DNA of 64,000 nucleotides, taken from the NCBI GenBank assembly GCA_947498065.1, contig CANMIS010000001.1, forward strand, positions 806,001-870,000, read 5' to 3'. The stretch comes from an uncultured Erythrobacter sp. (GTDB lineage: Bacteria > Pseudomonadota > Alphaproteobacteria > Sphingomonadales > Sphingomonadaceae). Of this stretch, positions 9,272-19,533 are shown in pieces; the first letter of the stretch is position 1, and every line of letters begins with the position of its first letter. Position numbers and translations under genes: made by a program. A model generated the notes under the pieces. It was not told where the DNA came from. It saw only the letters and a program-made list of their open reading frames with translations, and made no database searches.

Positions 9272-9969
9272 AGCGGTTCTATAAGCAGGTTGCGGTGGTT
9301 CAGCTAGACGATGGCGCGGGCTGGCAAGTGACGCTGGATGGCCGGGGCATCAAGACCGTTCGCGGCGCGCCTCAGGCCGTGCCCAGCAAAGCGCTAGCCG
9401 AGGCGATGGCGACCGAATGGGCCGAGCAAGGCGAGAAGCTCGACACCAGCAAGTTCGTTTACCGCGATATGGCCGATTACGCGCTCGATGTGGTCGAGAG
9501 CACTCGCGGCGATGTGATCGACAAGCTGCTAAACTACGGCGAGACCGACACTCTCTGCTACCGCGCCGACCCAGAGGATGCTTTGTTCGCGCGCCAGCAG
9601 GAGGTATGGGAGCCGCTCCTTCAGCCTTTGGAAAAGGCGAGCGATTTCACCTTCACCCGGGTCAGCGGCATCGTTCACAAGCCGCAAAGCGAGGCAGCAC
9701 TCGCCGCTCTGCGCGCCCGCATTGAAGGGCAAAGCGCATTTGCATTGGCGGGGCTGGAGGCGATGGCATCTTTGGCGTCCTCGCTGATCACCGCCATTCT
9801 GGCGGGCGAGCCGGGTGCAGACGCAGACAGCCTATGGGATGCAGTGTGCCTCGAGGAATTGTGGCAGGCCGACCTATGGGGCCGCGATGAAGAGGCAGAG
9901 GAACGCCGCGCCAAGCGCCGGACAGACTTCCTCGCCGCGCATCAGTTTATCACTTTAGCGCGCGGCTGA
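9268..9969 (+). CDS. ATP12-family F1-ATPase assembly chaperone
   Basis: About 233 residues of the ATP12 family, whose eukaryotic member chaperones the F1 alpha subunit. The sequence has KRFYKQVAVV, GWQVTLDGRGIKT, YRDMADYALDVV, DTLCYRADP and the conserved Trp-Glu-Pro-Leu segment, which fit the family. The start is taken as GTG at 9268, in GTGA overlap with the small membrane protein; a TTG at 9250 is an alternative. It ends the crcB operon. In alphaproteobacteria it likely assists ATP synthase assembly. Confidence 0.88.
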   Translation: MKRFYKQVAVVQLDDGAGWQVTLDGRGIKTVRGAPQAVPSKALAEAMATEWAEQGEKLDTSKFVYRDMADYALDVVESTRGDVIDKLLNYGETDTLCYRADPEDALFARQQEVWEPLLQPLEKASDFTFTRVSGIVHKPQSEAALAALRARIEGQSAFALAGLEAMASLASSLITAILAGEPGADADSLWDAVCLEELWQADLWGRDEEAEERRAKRRTDFLAAHQFITLARG

Positions 9970-9973
9970 TTGC

Positions 9974-10657
9974 TCACTCTGGCTGAGCGGACGATGCGCT
10001 CGCAGGATTGACCAGAGTATCCGCCAATTCCTGAGCCACACGGTTCGCCGCGCGGTTCAGCGCCTGCCCGACCGCGCCGGGTTCGGCGATCACGCCCTCT
10101 TCCACCGCTTCAAACCGGCGCGTGACAAACGCGCTATCCTCAGCGCCCCGGTCCCGCGAAATAATCGCGTCATAGCGCACCACAACGGCGGAGCGCGCGG
10201 CGTCATAGCCGAACTCCCGCAAAGTCCCGCGAATGGCCACCTTCGCGTCCAAAGGAGCATCATCTGTATCGAGCACCAGAACGCCGCCGCCCGTGCGCGA
10301 GCGCAAGGTCTCACCTACCAAGCGGCGGAACAGCCGCGCTGGTTTTTCCACCCAGAAGGCGTCTTGCAAATAGGCGACCTCGGTTTCGCTGACCCGCACC
10401 GGAATGCGGGTTACATCGAGGCGGGCTGGCACCTCTGGTGTCGCAACAAAGATCGCGTCATCGTTGACAATGGGCCCGCCTTGGCCAGCAGCCACTGACG
10501 CGGTCGGCGTCAGGGTTAGCAAGCTTTCCGGCGGTTCTGAGCCAAGACTAACGCAGGCAGACAGGCTGATCGCCAGCGGCGCGATCACAGCCAGTTTTGC
10601 GGCCCTGAATGCGGCGGAAGGCGCAGATGAACGGTTCATAGTGAGCGGCCCTCTCAT
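9974..10657 (-). CDS. ABC-type transport auxiliary lipoprotein (Mla/Pqi-like)
   Basis: A 227-residue lipoprotein. The signal peptide ends in the lipobox LSAC at about residues 32-35. The domain that follows (AIFVATPEVPARLDVTRIPV and YLQDAFWVEKPARLFRRL) fits the ABC transport auxiliary family that accompanies MlaE-F-D in alphaproteobacteria. It is the last gene of the Mla operon, overlapping mlaD by 4 bases. It likely bridges the periplasmic MCE complex and the outer membrane. Confidence 0.82.
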   Translation of the reverse strand: MRGPLTMNRSSAPSAAFRAAKLAVIAPLAISLSACVSLGSEPPESLLTLTPTASVAAGQGGPIVNDDAIFVATPEVPARLDVTRIPVRVSETEVAYLQDAFWVEKPARLFRRLVGETLRSRTGGGVLVLDTDDAPLDAKVAIRGTLREFGYDAARSAVVVRYDAIISRDRGAEDSAFVTRRFEAVEEGVIAEPGAVGQALNRAANRVAQELADTLVNPASASSAQPE

Positions 10658-11601
10658 GGCTCGTAATCCGGTAAAGTCTGACCCTGCAGCAGGGCGCCAG
10701 CGCCCTGATTGTCGAGCTTTTCAGTGACATTGCGCAGCGCCCGGCTGGTCGCGCGCAAATCTTGCAGCGTCGCCTCAGCGCTAGGAATGGTGCTCTCGCG
10801 CAATTGCCGCGCGGCGGGCCGGGTGTCTTCCAGTGTCTTCGCCAGCTCTGCCGCCGCCAGATTGGCCGAGGCGAGCGTGCCGCGCAGCTCCTTGGAGAGC
10901 GCGGTGCCTTCTTGATTGATCAGGACATTGGTCGATTCGGTGATCTGCTCAAACGCATCGAGCGCCTCGCCTGCTTCGCGCAAGGCAACCTCAAGCTCGG
11001 TAAACGTGCCCTCCAGCCGCGGCGCGGCATTGGCAAGCTCGCCCGACAAGCGATTGGTGTTGGCCAGAATGCCAGAGATCTGCTCCTGATTTTCCGGGCC
11101 AAGAATGGTGTTGAGCTGCTCCGTCAGCGTCGCCAAGCGTTCGAGCAGGAGCGGCGCGTTGGCGACAATCTCGCCAAAGCCGCCGCGCCCGGGCGGGATC
11201 ACCGGCGCGCCTTCGGGGCATGCGGTCGTCTCGCAAGTGATCGCGGGCGCATCCTTGCGCGCCCCGTCGAGCAGGATGGTGGAGACGCCGGTAAAGCTGG
11301 CTTGAATGGTCGCCGCCGTCCCGACCAAGATCGGCACATCTTCCTTCACACGAATGCGGACACGCACAAATTCCGGGTCTTCGCGCGACAATGCAATCTC
11401 GCGCACCTGGCCGACGGGAACGCCCGCGTAGGAAACCTGGCTGCCATTGGCGAGGCCAGAGACAGACTGGTTGTAGAAGATGTCATATTCGTTCTGTTCG
11501 CCCTGCCCCAGCCGCGCGATCCAAACGATAAACGCCGCCAGCGCCGCCAGCAGCACCAACGTCACAGCTCCTACCCAAAGGTGATTGGCCCGTGTTTCCA
11601 T
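10654..11601 (-). CDS. mlaD: MlaD/MCE family substrate-binding protein
   Basis: A 315-residue protein with one N-terminal anchor helix (about 10-28). The MCE domain follows (DIFYNQSVSGLANGSQVSYA, GVPVGQVREI and IQASFTGVSTILLDG), then a long coiled-coil-like helical tail. MCE proteins form hexameric rings that pass phospholipids between membranes. The tail is longer than in E. coli MlaD and resembles the extended needle forms. Confidence 0.9.
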   Translation of the reverse strand: METRANHLWVGAVTLVLLAALAAFIVWIARLGQGEQNEYDIFYNQSVSGLANGSQVSYAGVPVGQVREIALSREDPEFVRVRIRVKEDVPILVGTAATIQASFTGVSTILLDGARKDAPAITCETTACPEGAPVIPPGRGGFGEIVANAPLLLERLATLTEQLNTILGPENQEQISGILANTNRLSGELANAAPRLEGTFTELEVALREAGEALDAFEQITESTNVLINQEGTALSKELRGTLASANLAAAELAKTLEDTRPAARQLRESTIPSAEATLQDLRATSRALRNVTEKLDNQGAGALLQGQTLPDYEP

Positions 11602-11655
11602 TGCCCTACCTATGCCTGTCCATCGCAGGACTTGTCTATGGACTTGTCCATCTGT

Positions 11656-12474
11656 CTATCCCTGCTCGCCGCGCTGATGCGTCGATAATGCGGCGCGCCC
11701 GCGCGGGCCGTTAAAGTATTCAAGGATCCACGGATGCCCGGTTTCGATCAGTTCGGGGATCGTGCCCACGGCCACCACTTGCTTATCGGCAAGCACCGCG
11801 ACCCGGTCACAAATCTCGTACAAAGTGTCGAGATCGTGGGTGATCAGAAATACCGTGAGGCCAAGGGTTTCCTTCAGTTCCTTGGTCAAATGGTCAAAGG
11901 CCGCCGCGCCAATCGGATCGAGGCCAGCGGTCGGCTCATCAAGGAACAATAGCTCCGGATCGAGCGCCAGCGCGCGGGCGAGGCCGGCGCGTTTCTTCAT
12001 GCCGCCAGACAGCTCGGATGGGAATTTGGCGATGGCGTCTTCGGGCAGGCCGGACAATAGCACTTTGTAGCGCGCAATTTCGCGCCGCAACTCGTCATCA
12101 ATGTCCGGGAAGAACTTCTTCAGGGGCACTTCGACATTTTCGCCAACAGTCAGCGTGGAGAACAAAGCCCCGCCCTGAAACATCACGCCCCAGCGGCAGC
12201 GCACGCCGAGATCCTGATCGGGATCGATCCCAGTGATTTTGCGGCCGAACACGGAGATATCGCCAGCGGTGGGGATTTGCAGGCCGATGATTGAGCGCAT
12301 CAGCACCGATTTGCCAGTGCCAGACCCACCAACCACGCCCAGGATTTCGCCCTCGCGAACCTCCAGCGACAGGTCGTCATGCACCGCGAAATCGCCGAAC
12401 TTGTTCTCTAGCCCTTGGACAACAATCGGGGGGTTGCCGCTGAAACGTGGGTGGAGCGTGTCTTCCATACTCAC
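11656..12474 (-). CDS. mlaF: Mla ABC transporter ATP-binding protein
   Basis: A 272-residue ATPase of the lipid-asymmetry ABC transporter. Walker A GGSGTGKS is at residues 49-56, the signature LSGGMKKRAGLARAL is near 152-166, Walker B LLFLDEPTAGLDP follows, and the H-loop is in FLITHD. It overlaps mlaE by 4 bases, and mlaD follows after a 54-base gap. Confidence 0.94.
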   Translation of the reverse strand: MSMEDTLHPRFSGNPPIVVQGLENKFGDFAVHDDLSLEVREGEILGVVGGSGTGKSVLMRSIIGLQIPTAGDISVFGRKITGIDPDQDLGVRCRWGVMFQGGALFSTLTVGENVEVPLKKFFPDIDDELRREIARYKVLLSGLPEDAIAKFPSELSGGMKKRAGLARALALDPELLFLDEPTAGLDPIGAAAFDHLTKELKETLGLTVFLITHDLDTLYEICDRVAVLADKQVVAVGTIPELIETGHPWILEYFNGPRGRAALSTHQRGEQG

Positions 12475-13583
12475 CCCCAGCCAATTTCGGTGAAGAACAC
12501 GGCGAAAAACGCATCGAGCACGATGACGGCAAAGATCGCAGAGACCACCGCCATGGTGGTGCGCAGGCCAACTTGCTCAGAATTCCCCTCAACCCGCATG
12601 CCGTGATAACAGCCCGCAAGGCCGATGATCAGGCCGAACACCGGCGCTTTGATCAAGCCGACCCACAAGTCATAGGTCGGCACAACCTCCTGAATACGCT
12701 CAAGGAAGGTGAAGAACGGAATGCCAAGCGCGAATTGCCCGACGACTGCGCCGCCGATGATCGCGACGATGGAGGCGTAGAAGCCCAGCAGCACCATCAT
12801 AAATGTCGATGCGAGAATGCGCGGGATGACCAACACCTCTGCCGGAGAAATGCCGATGGTCCGCATGGCGTCGACCTCTTCGGTCAGTTTCATCGTCCCG
12901 ATCTGCGCGGCAAAGGCGCTGCCAGAGCGGCCCGCGACCATAATCGCTGTCATGAGCACGCCGAGCTCGCGTAGGGTAATGCGGCCGACGAGGTTCACAG
13001 TCAGCGCCTCTGCGCCAAATTGTTCGAGCTGCACCGCGCCCTGCTGAGCGATCACAATGCCGATCAGGAAGCTCATCAGGCCAATGATCGGCAAAGCGGA
13101 CACGCCGACCAGCTCCATCTGGCGCACCATCGCCTTCATCGGAAAACGGCTAGGATGGCGCAGCAGGCGGCCTGCGGCGATTAAAACCCGACCAAGGAAG
13201 CCTACAACGCCGATAATCCCGGCGCGCATATCATAGATAAGCTCGCCCATTGCCTCGGGCACGCGTTTCCACACGGGCACGCGCGGCGGCGTGATATCGG
13301 CATTGCTGCCTGCGGTTTCGACCGCATCGAGCAGGCGCTTTGCGCGCGGGCTGGCCCCGGTGATCTCCGCCTCGTGCGTTGCCGCCAGACGGCACATCAC
13401 CCAAGCGCCAATGGTGTCGATTTCCTCCACGCCGGACAGGTCTATCGTAGTGATTTCTTGTGAGAGAGCGCTGAGTTCCCGGTCGAGCGGGCCAACGGTG
13501 GATACGAGCAAAGGACCTTCGAGCGCCAATGCGATGCGCCCGGCCTCGTCCTCGGTCACAGAGAGTTGCGCGGCCCCGTCCAT
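12471..13583 (-). CDS. mlaE: MlaE-type permease with fused N-terminal STAS domain
   Basis: About 370 residues. Residues 1-95 or so read as a STAS domain (LSVTEDEAGRIALALEGPLL, then TIDLSGVEEIDTIGAWVMCR). This is the MlaB role fused to the permease. The rest is the MlaE membrane domain (FPMKAMVRQMELVGVSALPI, GAEALTVNLVGRITLRELGV and AGRSGSAFAAQIGTMKLTEE). The frame is open further up to 13742 and beyond, into the inverted repeat. The ATG at 13583 matches the start of the STAS fold, though no strong ribosome site is seen, so the start is uncertain. Confidence 0.9.
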   Translation of the reverse strand: MDGAAQLSVTEDEAGRIALALEGPLLVSTVGPLDRELSALSQEITTIDLSGVEEIDTIGAWVMCRLAATHEAEITGASPRAKRLLDAVETAGSNADITPPRVPVWKRVPEAMGELIYDMRAGIIGVVGFLGRVLIAAGRLLRHPSRFPMKAMVRQMELVGVSALPIIGLMSFLIGIVIAQQGAVQLEQFGAEALTVNLVGRITLRELGVLMTAIMVAGRSGSAFAAQIGTMKLTEEVDAMRTIGISPAEVLVIPRILASTFMMVLLGFYASIVAIIGGAVVGQFALGIPFFTFLERIQEVVPTYDLWVGLIKAPVFGLIIGLAGCYHGMRVEGNSEQVGLRTTMAVVSAIFAVIVLDAFFAVFFTEIGWG

Positions 13584-13711
13584 GGTTAAGGCTATGCGGA
13601 CAAATCGCTGCGCAAACAAGCCTTGCTTGGGCCCAGCGCGCATCTCAGACGAAACTCTCCGTTGCGTCGCAGCATGACGGCTGTATTGGGGTGGGTGATT
13701 TTTTCTGAGGT

Positions 13712-13799
13712 CCGTAGCCTCCCACGCCCTCCGCCCTTCCACCCGGATAGTGTCCCGGTAGGAACCAAGTGGAAGGGCGGAGGGCGTGGGAGGCTACGG
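13712..13799. repeat. Perfect 30-bp inverted repeat with 28-bp loop
   Basis: The arm at 13712-13741 is the exact reverse complement of the arm at 13770-13799; the spacer is 13742-13769. It lies between the divergent genes mlaE and valS and ends 29 bases before the valS ATG. No T-run follows either arm, so it is not a normal terminator. As RNA it would form a very stable hairpin in the leader of valS or mlaE. Confidence 0.95.
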
Positions 13800-13828
13800 C
13801 CGCGAGCGCAAGCGAGCACGTAACTAAA

Positions 13829-16633
13829 ATGACCGACCAACTACCCACCACCTTTAGCCCCGCCGATATTGAGGCGCGCTGGTATCAGCATTGGGAAGAG
13901 AAAGGCCTGTTCCGGCCTGAGCGTCCGGATGCGGAACCCTTCACCATCGTGAACCCGCCGCCAAACGTCACCGGGTCGCTGCATATCGGGCATGCGCTCG
14001 ACAACACGCTGCAGGATATCGTGGTGCGGTATGAGCGGCTGCGCGGCAAAGACGCATTGTGGGTGGTCGGCACGGACCATGCGGGCATCGCCACGCAAAT
14101 GGTGGTCGAGCGCCAAATGGAGGAGCGCCAGGACAAGCGCACCAATTACAGCCGCGAAGATTTCGTCGACAAGGTTTGGGAGTGGAAGCACGAAAGCGGC
14201 GGCACGATCACGCGCCAGCTGCGCCGGCTCGGCTGCTCAATGGATTGGTCGCGAGAGCAATTCACGATGGACGAGCACTTCACTAAGGCCGTGCTCAAGA
14301 CCTTCGTTGATCTCTACAATGACGGCCTGATTTACCGCGACAAACGGCTGGTCAATTGGGACCCGAAGCTAAAGACCGCGATTTCCGATCTTGAGGTTGA
14401 GACGCAGGACCTGAAAGGCAGCTTCTGGCACTTCAAATATCCCTTGGAAGACGGCGTAACGCTGGCTGACGGCCGCGATTACATCGAGGTTGCGACCACG
14501 CGGCCCGAGACCATGCTGGCCGATATGGCGGTCGCCGTGCACCCTACGGATGAGCGCTATGCCAGCGTCGTTGGCAAGCATGTTGTGCTGCCGATCACGG
14601 GGCGCAAAGTACCGATTGTTGCCGATGAACACGCCGATCCGGAGCTGGGCAGCGGCGCGGTGAAGATCACGCCGGGCCACGACTTCAATGACTTTGAGGT
14701 TGGCAAGCGCGCCGGGATCGCGGCCGCCGATATGCTCAACATGCTCGATGGCGAGGCGAATGTTTGCCAGACCTCCGACGGGCTGGTGCCAGAGGAATTT
14801 CTCGGCCTGCACCGCTTCAAACGCGCCAAAGAAGATGGGGGCACGCCGGGTGCGCGCGAACTGGTGATCGAGCGGCTGAAGGAGCAAGGCTTCCTCATCC
14901 CGCATATCGCCAAGACCAAAAAAGGCGAGGAACAAGAACTCGACGCCGAACCGCGCACCATCGCGACGCCATTTGGCGACCGCGGCGGCGTGGTGATTGA
15001 GCCGTGGCTGACCGACCAATGGTATGTCGATGCGGAAAAACTCGCCGCGAAACCGATTGAGCAGGTGAAGTCAGGCGAGATCGAAATCATCCCGCAAAGC
15101 TGGGAAAAAACCTTCTTCAACTGGATGGAGAACATCCAGCCATGGTGTGTCTCGCGACAGCTGTGGTGGGGCCACCGGATTCCGGCTTGGTTCGATGATC
15201 AGGGCGAGGTCTACGTCGCCCTTTCCGAGGAAGAAGCCCAAAGCAAAGCAGGCGCCGGCGTCACTCTGACGCAAGACCCCGACGTCCTCGACACCTGGTT
15301 CTCATCCGCGCTGTGGCCTTTTGCTACACTCGGCTGGCCGAATGAGACCGATTTGCTCGAAAAACACTTCCCTAACAATCTGCTGATCAGCGGCTTTGAC
15401 ATCCTGTTCTTCTGGGACGCGCGGATGATGATGATGGGGCAGTACAATATGGGCCAAGCGCCCTGGCCCAAGCTGTATCTGCACGGTCTGGTCCGCGCAG
15501 CCGACGGCGCGAAAATGTCCAAGTCAAAGGGCAATGTTGTCGATCCGCTCGGTCTGATTGACGAATTTGGCGCGGATGCGCTGCGCTTCTTCATGGCGGC
15601 GATGGAAAGCCAGGGCCGCGATATCAAAATGGATAATGAGCGGGTCAAGGGATACCGCAATTTCGCGACAAAGCTCTGGAATGCGACGCGTTTTTGCCAA
15701 TCCAATGGCATTGGTGCGAGCCGCACTCTGGCCGCTCCAGAGGCGCGGCTCGCGGCGAACCAATGGATCATCGGCGAGGTTCAGCAAACCGTAGAGGCGC
15801 TGGATGCGGCGATGGCCGATCTGCGCTTCGATGCGGCGGCGAACACGATCTATCAATTCACGTGGTCGCGCTTTTGCGATTGGTATTTGGAGCTGATCAA
15901 GCCGTTGCTGGTCAAAGACGATGACCAACCGCCCGCCCCGCCCGCGATCATCGCAGAAACGCGAGAAGTTGCCGGATGGGCGCTCGATCAGATTCTAGTG
16001 ATGCTGCACCCATTTATGCCGTTCATTACGGAGGAACTGTGGGCGGCTCAGGGCAACCTCAATGGTACCGACCGCAGCACCTATCCCCTGATCACCGCCA
16101 AATGGCCCAATCCGCGCGCTGAAGTCTCGAAAGAGGCGACCGATGCGATTGATTGGACGATTGAGTTCACCACCAATGCGCGCGCCGCTCGTAACGAGTT
16201 GGGCATTGCGCCGGGCACGAAATTACGCGCCGTTGTGCCTGATCCCTCACCGATGGCGATGAAGGTGTTTGCCGGAAATGGCGCGGCAGCGATTGAGCGA
16301 CTTTCGAAGGTCGGCCCGTTTATGATGATCGGGGAAATCGGCGAAAACAATGTTCCCGGACCTACGCCAAAACCGGCGATGGAAATCACCGCTGGCGATG
16401 ATGTGATTCTGGTCGATCTGGCCGGCGTGATTGACGTTGCCGAGGAAAAAGCACGGCTAGAGAAGGCGATGGCGGCGAGCATAAAAGAAGCAAAAACGCT
16501 GGAAGGCCGCCTGGGCAATGCCAATTTTGTCGAACGCGCCAAGCCCGAAGCAGTCGAGAAAGCCAAAGCCGACTTCGCGCATCACTCAGCAGAGGCAGAA
16601 CGGCTAACCGCGGCGCTCGCGCGACTGGGGTAG
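13829..16633 (+). CDS. valS: Valyl-tRNA synthetase
   Basis: A 934-residue class I synthetase that charges tRNA(Val). HIGH is at residues 52-55 ([14 protein letters not shown]) and KMSKS at 562-566. The editing domain [16 protein letters not shown] segment is seen as [19 protein letters not shown]. The C-terminus has the ValS coiled coil rich in Lys and Glu. The start ATG follows TAACTAAA and fits the family N-terminus ([20 protein letters not shown]). The 30-bp inverted repeat lies just upstream. Confidence 0.98.
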   Translation: MTDQLPTTFSPADIEARWYQHWEEKGLFRPERPDAEPFTIVNPPPNVTGSLHIGHALDNTLQDIVVRYERLRGKDALWVVGTDHAGIATQMVVERQMEERQDKRTNYSREDFVDKVWEWKHESGGTITRQLRRLGCSMDWSREQFTMDEHFTKAVLKTFVDLYNDGLIYRDKRLVNWDPKLKTAISDLEVETQDLKGSFWHFKYPLEDGVTLADGRDYIEVATTRPETMLADMAVAVHPTDERYASVVGKHVVLPITGRKVPIVADEHADPELGSGAVKITPGHDFNDFEVGKRAGIAAADMLNMLDGEANVCQTSDGLVPEEFLGLHRFKRAKEDGGTPGARELVIERLKEQGFLIPHIAKTKKGEEQELDAEPRTIATPFGDRGGVVIEPWLTDQWYVDAEKLAAKPIEQVKSGEIEIIPQSWEKTFFNWMENIQPWCVSRQLWWGHRIPAWFDDQGEVYVALSEEEAQSKAGAGVTLTQDPDVLDTWFSSALWPFATLGWPNETDLLEKHFPNNLLISGFDILFFWDARMMMMGQYNMGQAPWPKLYLHGLVRAADGAKMSKSKGNVVDPLGLIDEFGADALRFFMAAMESQGRDIKMDNERVKGYRNFATKLWNATRFCQSNGIGASRTLAAPEARLAANQWIIGEVQQTVEALDAAMADLRFDAAANTIYQFTWSRFCDWYLELIKPLLVKDDDQPPAPPAIIAETREVAGWALDQILVMLHPFMPFITEELWAAQGNLNGTDRSTYPLITAKWPNPRAEVSKEATDAIDWTIEFTTNARAARNELGIAPGTKLRAVVPDPSPMAMKVFAGNGAAAIERLSKVGPFMMIGEIGENNVPGPTPKPAMEITAGDDVILVDLAGVIDVAEEKARLEKAMAASIKEAKTLEGRLGNANFVERAKPEAVEKAKADFAHHSAEAERLTAALARLG

Positions 16634-16723
16634 TTTTGCGCTGCCCCACGTGCCTGCAAAGCCACCGCGCGATCTGATTTCGGGCAGGCACTGAGGCCGT
16701 ATTTGGAGGCAAGGTTTGGGGGT

Positions 16724-16753
16724 GGAGGCGGACACTGTTTCGTGCCCGCCTCC
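16724..16753. terminator. Hairpin between convergent valS and autotransporter genes
   Basis: GGAGGCGGACAC and GTGCCCGCCTCC pair with one mismatch around a 6-base loop. It lies 13 bases beyond the stop of the autotransporter gene (minus strand) and about 90 bases after valS. Neither side has a clear T-run, so terminator function is a guess from position. Confidence 0.4.
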
Positions 16754-16766
16754 CGATCTTTCGTGG

Positions 16767-19355
16767 TTAGAAGCCGAACAGCACAGTGGCCCGGGAACCG
16801 ATGCTGCCATCGCCGGTGTTCCCGCTGACCCCAGCGGCGAGATAGACATCTTTCGCGATTTCCCCGGCGAGATTACCAGCAAAGGCTTGCTGTCCGCGGT
16901 AATTGGCGACCGAGAACGATAATGAGAGCGATTTGCCCGGAGCAATCGCTGGACCGCCCATCGCCATGGCCGCTGCGATGCCGCCCGACAGGCTTTCGTT
17001 GACGTCCTCCAGACGGAAGCTGAGGTCTTGCACCCGCCCGCTGAGCGCATCAAACTGAGCGGTGGAGACCTGCGCGACTGCATTGAGAGCCACCCGCACG
17101 TTGTCGACCGAGGCGGCGGTGGCCACGCTCTGCCGGCCTAGTGTGCCGTTCGCGTCCACCGTTACAGCATCCACCGGACCCACCTGAGCCGCAGTACTCG
17201 CATCAATATCCCCGATACGAACCGATGATCCCGTGCCGCCCAGCGCAACCTGATTGGCCGCCGTCGTCACAGAGTTCGCACCCAGCGCCGTCGAGCCTGC
17301 TTGTCCTGCGTTTGCATTAAAGCCGAGTGCGGTGGAGTTGACACCTGTTGCATCAGAGCGCGAGCCAAAGGCGCTGCTTTGCAAAGCTGTCGCCTGCGTT
17401 GATTGTCCGGTAGCCACCGCCAGAATACCGCCAGCATTGGCGCCTTGGCCAATTGCTGTCGCAGCGGTCTGCTCAGCTCGTGCGGCCGACCCAATTGCGA
17501 CCGAGGCAAGGCCAAGCGCACCCGCCTGAGAGCCGATCGCTGTCGCCTGATCGGCGCCAGTCTGGGCGTTAAAGCCGATTGCACTGGCCAGCCGATTGGC
17601 CACCGTGACACCTTGACCAATAGCGGTCGCCTGCTGGCCAGTGGCCCGCGCGCCGTTCCCAATCGCGGTGGCTGACAATTGCGTCGCCAGCGAATTCGCA
17701 CCCAAAGCAATCGTCTGATCTGCACTCGCGCTCGACGCCGAGCCCAAAGCAACCGCGCCAGCCGCCGAAGCATCCGCATCCGAGCCCAGCGCGATGGAAC
17801 CGGCTCCTGTTGCGCTCGAACGCGCAGCTCCGGCAAAGCTGCCTTCGCCGCTCGCCACCGCATCAGCGCCGATTGCGACTGCAGCAAGACCCGTCGCCTG
17901 CGAGCCAAGGCCGTCATTGCTGAGGCTTCCCCCCAATGCGACCGCTGCCTCACCCGTTGCAGCGCTCAAAGATCCAATAGAGATCGCATCGTCACTTGAT
18001 GCCGTGCTTCTGGACCCCAGGGCAAGCGAAAAGTCCCCATCAGCCCGGCTTCTTTCACCCAATGCGGCGCTTGTCACTCCGTCAGCCGCTGCGAATATGC
18101 CAAGAGCGATCGCCGCTGATGATGATGCCCTTGCAGATGACCCGATAGCAACCGTGTCGGCAAATGTCGTGGATGAGTTTGTGCCAATCGCGACAGAAGA
18201 ACCACCCTCAGCAAGAGAACCCGCGCCGCCAGCAAAGCTGTTGAGACCGGATGCCTCGGCGCCGTTACCCAAGGCGACAGCGCCCGTTGCTGTCGCTGCC
18301 GTATCTGCGCCAAAGGCAATCGCGCCATCCGCGTCCGCCTGCGCTCCCAAGTTATCGCCGTCACCATCACCGCCGATGGCAATGGAACCTAATCCCTCGG
18401 CATTGGTATTTTGGCCAATCGCCACCGCGTCAACTGCCGTCGCATCTGCGTCGACGCCAAGCGCCACCGCGCCATCGGCCACCGCATTTGCATCATCGCC
18501 AATCGCCACCGCGCCAATGGCCGTTGCATCTGAGCCCTGGCCAAGCGCCACCGCGCCATCGGCCACCGCATTTGCATCATCGCCAATCGCCACCGCGCCA
18601 TCGGCCGTCGCATCTGCAAATTCACCAATCGCCACCGCGCCAATGTCCGCCGCAACTGCGCCCCGGCCAAGCGCCACCGCATTAGAGTCCGTCGCAGCTG
18701 CGCCCCGGCCAAGCGCCACCGCGCTAAATGCCGTCGCCTGTGATCGAAGCCCGATAGCTATCGCACCAAAGGCTGAAACTGCTTGATCTGCGCCAGTAAC
18801 GACTTGTGCGTCCAGACCAATAGCAATCGCGCCTAACTCAGTCGCCTGCGCGCCTGTGGTGTTTCCATCGTCTCCATCTCCGCCGATCGCAATGGCCCCT
18901 TCGGCGCTCGCTCCCGACTCTGAGCCAATGGCAATCGCAGCAGTGCCGGATGCGATAGCCGAGTCTCCGTTAGCAACTGCCCTTGAACTGGCCTCGGAAA
19001 AAGCGCCCAGTGCGACAGAACGCACGCCTGTGGCGCTTGCGTCAAAACCGATAGCAGCTGAATTGTTGCCCGCCGCATTGGTATCTTGGCCAAGCGCAAT
19101 TGCTTGAGTGCCAGTTGCATCAGAGCCTTGTCCAATTGCTGTGGCGCCGGTTGCAGACGCATTGGCCTCATGACCAACCGCTGTTGATTCATCGCCGCTT
19201 GCCGAGGCAGCTCCTCCGGCGGCGGTGGCATTTTCGCCGTCGGCGCTGGCATTGCTGCCGATAGATACTGACTGAGCCGCGGCGGGTGCGGATTGAATTG
19301 CCAGCGAGGCGATGGTTGCAGCAGCAGCGGTCGAAAGTAGAGTGGTCTTTTTCAT
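16767..19355 (-). CDS. YadA-like trimeric autotransporter adhesin
   Basis: An 862-residue surface protein. A signal peptide (MKKTTLLSTAAAATIASLAI, ending ...APAAAQ) leads into a head of over thirty short repeats of the form AIAIGxxAxAxGxxA, typical of left-handed beta-roll YadA heads. There is a short neck/stalk near VQDLSFRLEDVNESLSGGIA. The C-terminal anchor is 70 or so residues (AAAMAMGGPAIAPGKSLSLS to ...RATVLFGF), ending in the outer-membrane Phe. The ATG at 19355 is chosen for its AGGGA site 8 bases upstream. Adhesion and biofilm formation are the known roles of this family; the ligand is unknown. The long noncoding stretch upstream suggests regulated expression. Confidence 0.93.
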   Translation of the reverse strand: MKKTTLLSTAAAATIASLAIQSAPAAAQSVSIGSNASADGENATAAGGAASASGDESTAVGHEANASATGATAIGQGSDATGTQAIALGQDTNAAGNNSAAIGFDASATGVRSVALGAFSEASSRAVANGDSAIASGTAAIAIGSESGASAEGAIAIGGDGDDGNTTGAQATELGAIAIGLDAQVVTGADQAVSAFGAIAIGLRSQATAFSAVALGRGAAATDSNAVALGRGAVAADIGAVAIGEFADATADGAVAIGDDANAVADGAVALGQGSDATAIGAVAIGDDANAVADGAVALGVDADATAVDAVAIGQNTNAEGLGSIAIGGDGDGDNLGAQADADGAIAFGADTAATATGAVALGNGAEASGLNSFAGGAGSLAEGGSSVAIGTNSSTTFADTVAIGSSARASSSAAIALGIFAAADGVTSAALGERSRADGDFSLALGSRSTASSDDAISIGSLSAATGEAAVALGGSLSNDGLGSQATGLAAVAIGADAVASGEGSFAGAARSSATGAGSIALGSDADASAAGAVALGSASSASADQTIALGANSLATQLSATAIGNGARATGQQATAIGQGVTVANRLASAIGFNAQTGADQATAIGSQAGALGLASVAIGSAARAEQTAATAIGQGANAGGILAVATGQSTQATALQSSAFGSRSDATGVNSTALGFNANAGQAGSTALGANSVTTAANQVALGGTGSSVRIGDIDASTAAQVGPVDAVTVDANGTLGRQSVATAASVDNVRVALNAVAQVSTAQFDALSGRVQDLSFRLEDVNESLSGGIAAAMAMGGPAIAPGKSLSLSFSVANYRGQQAFAGNLAGEIAKDVYLAAGVSGNTGDGSIGSRATVLFGF
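18456..18600. repeat. 84-bp direct repeat inside the adhesin head
   Basis: The segment starting at 18456 recurs at 18540, an offset of 84 bp or 28 residues, and is near-identical for about 60 bases. At protein level it gives two copies of the unit AVAIGDDANAVADGAVALG. This points to recent slippage or duplication in the head. Confidence 0.85.
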
Positions 19356-19533
19356 TGTCATGTTCCCTGTCTTGTGTGTGTTGTTCACATTCAAGACGAG
19401 GCGCTTTTGGTTGCTGCCCATATAGGAAAGCGGCCCAATGAGGCGTGACCGATTGGAAGGGTCGTACGATAACCAATCAGCCACACCTCACCGGCAGGGC
19501 GCCTCGTCTTCACGACAGGTGATGACAGACGAC

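Noticed and set aside
18389..18720. Possible CRISPR-like array from regular short repeats
   Set aside because: The repeats are in frame, vary by codon, and encode YadA head units. There are no unique spacers and no cas genes.
17794..18786. 330-codon frame opposite the adhesin head
   Set aside because: Its Pro/Ala/Ile repeats simply mirror the head's DNA repeat, and it has no start signal.
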